This document shows, one piece after another, positions 63,685 to 64,000 of a DNA stretch of 64,000 nt. Origin of the DNA: Leptospira soteropolitanensis. Lineage in GTDB: Bacteria; Spirochaetota; Leptospiria; Leptospirales; Leptospiraceae. The DNA lies in assembly GCF_026151655.1 (NCBI RefSeq), contig NZ_JAMQPN010000005.1:62001-126000 (forward strand). Reading direction: 5' to 3'. Under the pieces are notes generated by a model that made no database searches, was not told the origin of the DNA, and saw only the letters and a list, made by a program, of their open reading frames with translations. Both the position numbers and the translations under genes were made by a program. Every line of letters starts with the position of its first letter. Position 1 is the stretch's first letter.

Positions 63685-64000
63685 CTAAGACTCTTCGCTG
63701 CTTAGCATTTCACAATTGCCGTCAAAAACAACTCCATCAGCAATCTGAAGTTTTGCGGTGCGAATGTTACCTTGTACTTTTCCAGTGGATAACATTTCTA
63801 ATCTTTGGGTTGCCGTTACATTCCCAATGATAGTTCCACCAACAACAACAGTACCAGCTTTGATGTTTGCTTTTACTCGAGCCCCTTCACTGATTACTAA
63901 ATAACCGTCAGAGATAATTTCGCCGGTAAAATCACCGGATATTTGTAAGGGTTTTTTAAAAGCTAAAGTTCCGCTAAATGCTGTTTCTTTTCCGAGAATA
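63685..64000 (-). CDS. bactofilin (N-terminus beyond window)
   Basis: Partial gene: the visible 104 residues are the C-terminal part of a polymer-forming bactofilin, with the regular beta-helix pattern GDFTGEIISDGYLVISEGA, VKANIKAGTVVVGGTIIGNV and LSTGKVQGNIRT, then an acidic end CEMLSSEES. Cytoskeletal scaffold that helps in cell shape or polar organisation; bactofilins in Leptospira affect helical pitch. The start of the gene is outside the window. Confidence 0.9.
   Translation of the reverse strand, partial: ILGKETAFSGTLAFKKPLQISGDFTGEIISDGYLVISEGARVKANIKAGTVVVGGTIIGNVTATQRLEMLSTGKVQGNIRTAKLQIADGVVFDGNCEMLSSEES

Overview
The window looks like chromosomal DNA of a Leptospira species, probably of the saprophytic (biflexa-like) clade. 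This is inference from several signs: spirochaete-type lipoproteins with loose lipoboxes, a short HisZ-dependent HisG, many cyclic-nucleotide and histidine-kinase proteins, a 7TM-PAS histidine kinase, a bactofilin, and AT-rich DNA throughout. No rRNA, tRNA, CRISPR array, prophage or insertion sequence was seen. UGA works as an ordinary stop here (trpB and the ETHE1-like hydrolase both end in TGA inside ATGA overlaps).

Layout. 1-4.9 kb (minus): cmk, rpsA, a TPR membrane protein, hisG, rpmF and plsX (cut by the window start). 5.0-10.8 kb: a GAF-PAS-histidine kinase split by a frameshift, an exported HEXXH metalloprotease-like protein, a small exported protein, a membrane-anchored AraC regulator and a divergent ATPase-fold regulator. 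10.8-17.8 kb: aroA, a very large cNMP-binding-like protein, a thioredoxin-reductase-like flavoprotein and small conserved unknowns. 17.9-33.7 kb (minus): a long housekeeping block, in transcription order DUF4321-like protein, rpsB, tsf, pyrH, frr, uppS, cdsA, dxr, rseP, proS, then trpB, trpA, a CHASE2 adenylate cyclase and dxs. It joins translation, isoprenoid and lipid precursor synthesis, membrane proteolysis and tryptophan synthesis.

34.2-51.9 kb is accessory: a lipoprotein gene broken by one in-frame TGA; a trehalose locus (OtsA-OtsB fusion overlapping a GH15 hydrolase); a GT-C-like membrane protein; a VOC protein with an AraC-GyrI regulator; a TetR regulator with two perfect operators facing an exported NTF2-like protein; an SGNH-hydrolase lipoprotein; a chemoreceptor gene also broken by one in-frame TGA; a GGDEF-PilZ protein; a rhodanese / ETHE1-like / TauE sulfur module with a palindrome in its divergent promoter region; and a lipoprotein MsrA. 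51.9-64 kb: an HDOD protein, a TRIC-type channel, a 1027-residue repeat and beta-helix surface lipoprotein, then a tight minus-strand run of bactofilin (cut by the window end), 7TM histidine kinase, SDR, cupin, cNMP-regulated PP2C phosphatase, acyltransferase and SMP-30-like lipoprotein.

The most notable non-gene signals are: three broken genes, two of them by a single TGA that could be a mutated TGG; an intergenic structured repeat in two copies (33.9 and 42.3 kb); hairpins that bury the ribosome binding sites of the adenylate cyclase and of an AraC regulator; a trpB leader with competing GC-rich hairpins and a tiny Trp-containing ORF; and several clean operator-like palindromes. Signalling is dense: cAMP synthesis (cyclase) with possible cNMP readers (845-residue protein, PP2C protein), c-di-GMP synthesis and reading (GGDEF-PilZ), and two histidine kinases.
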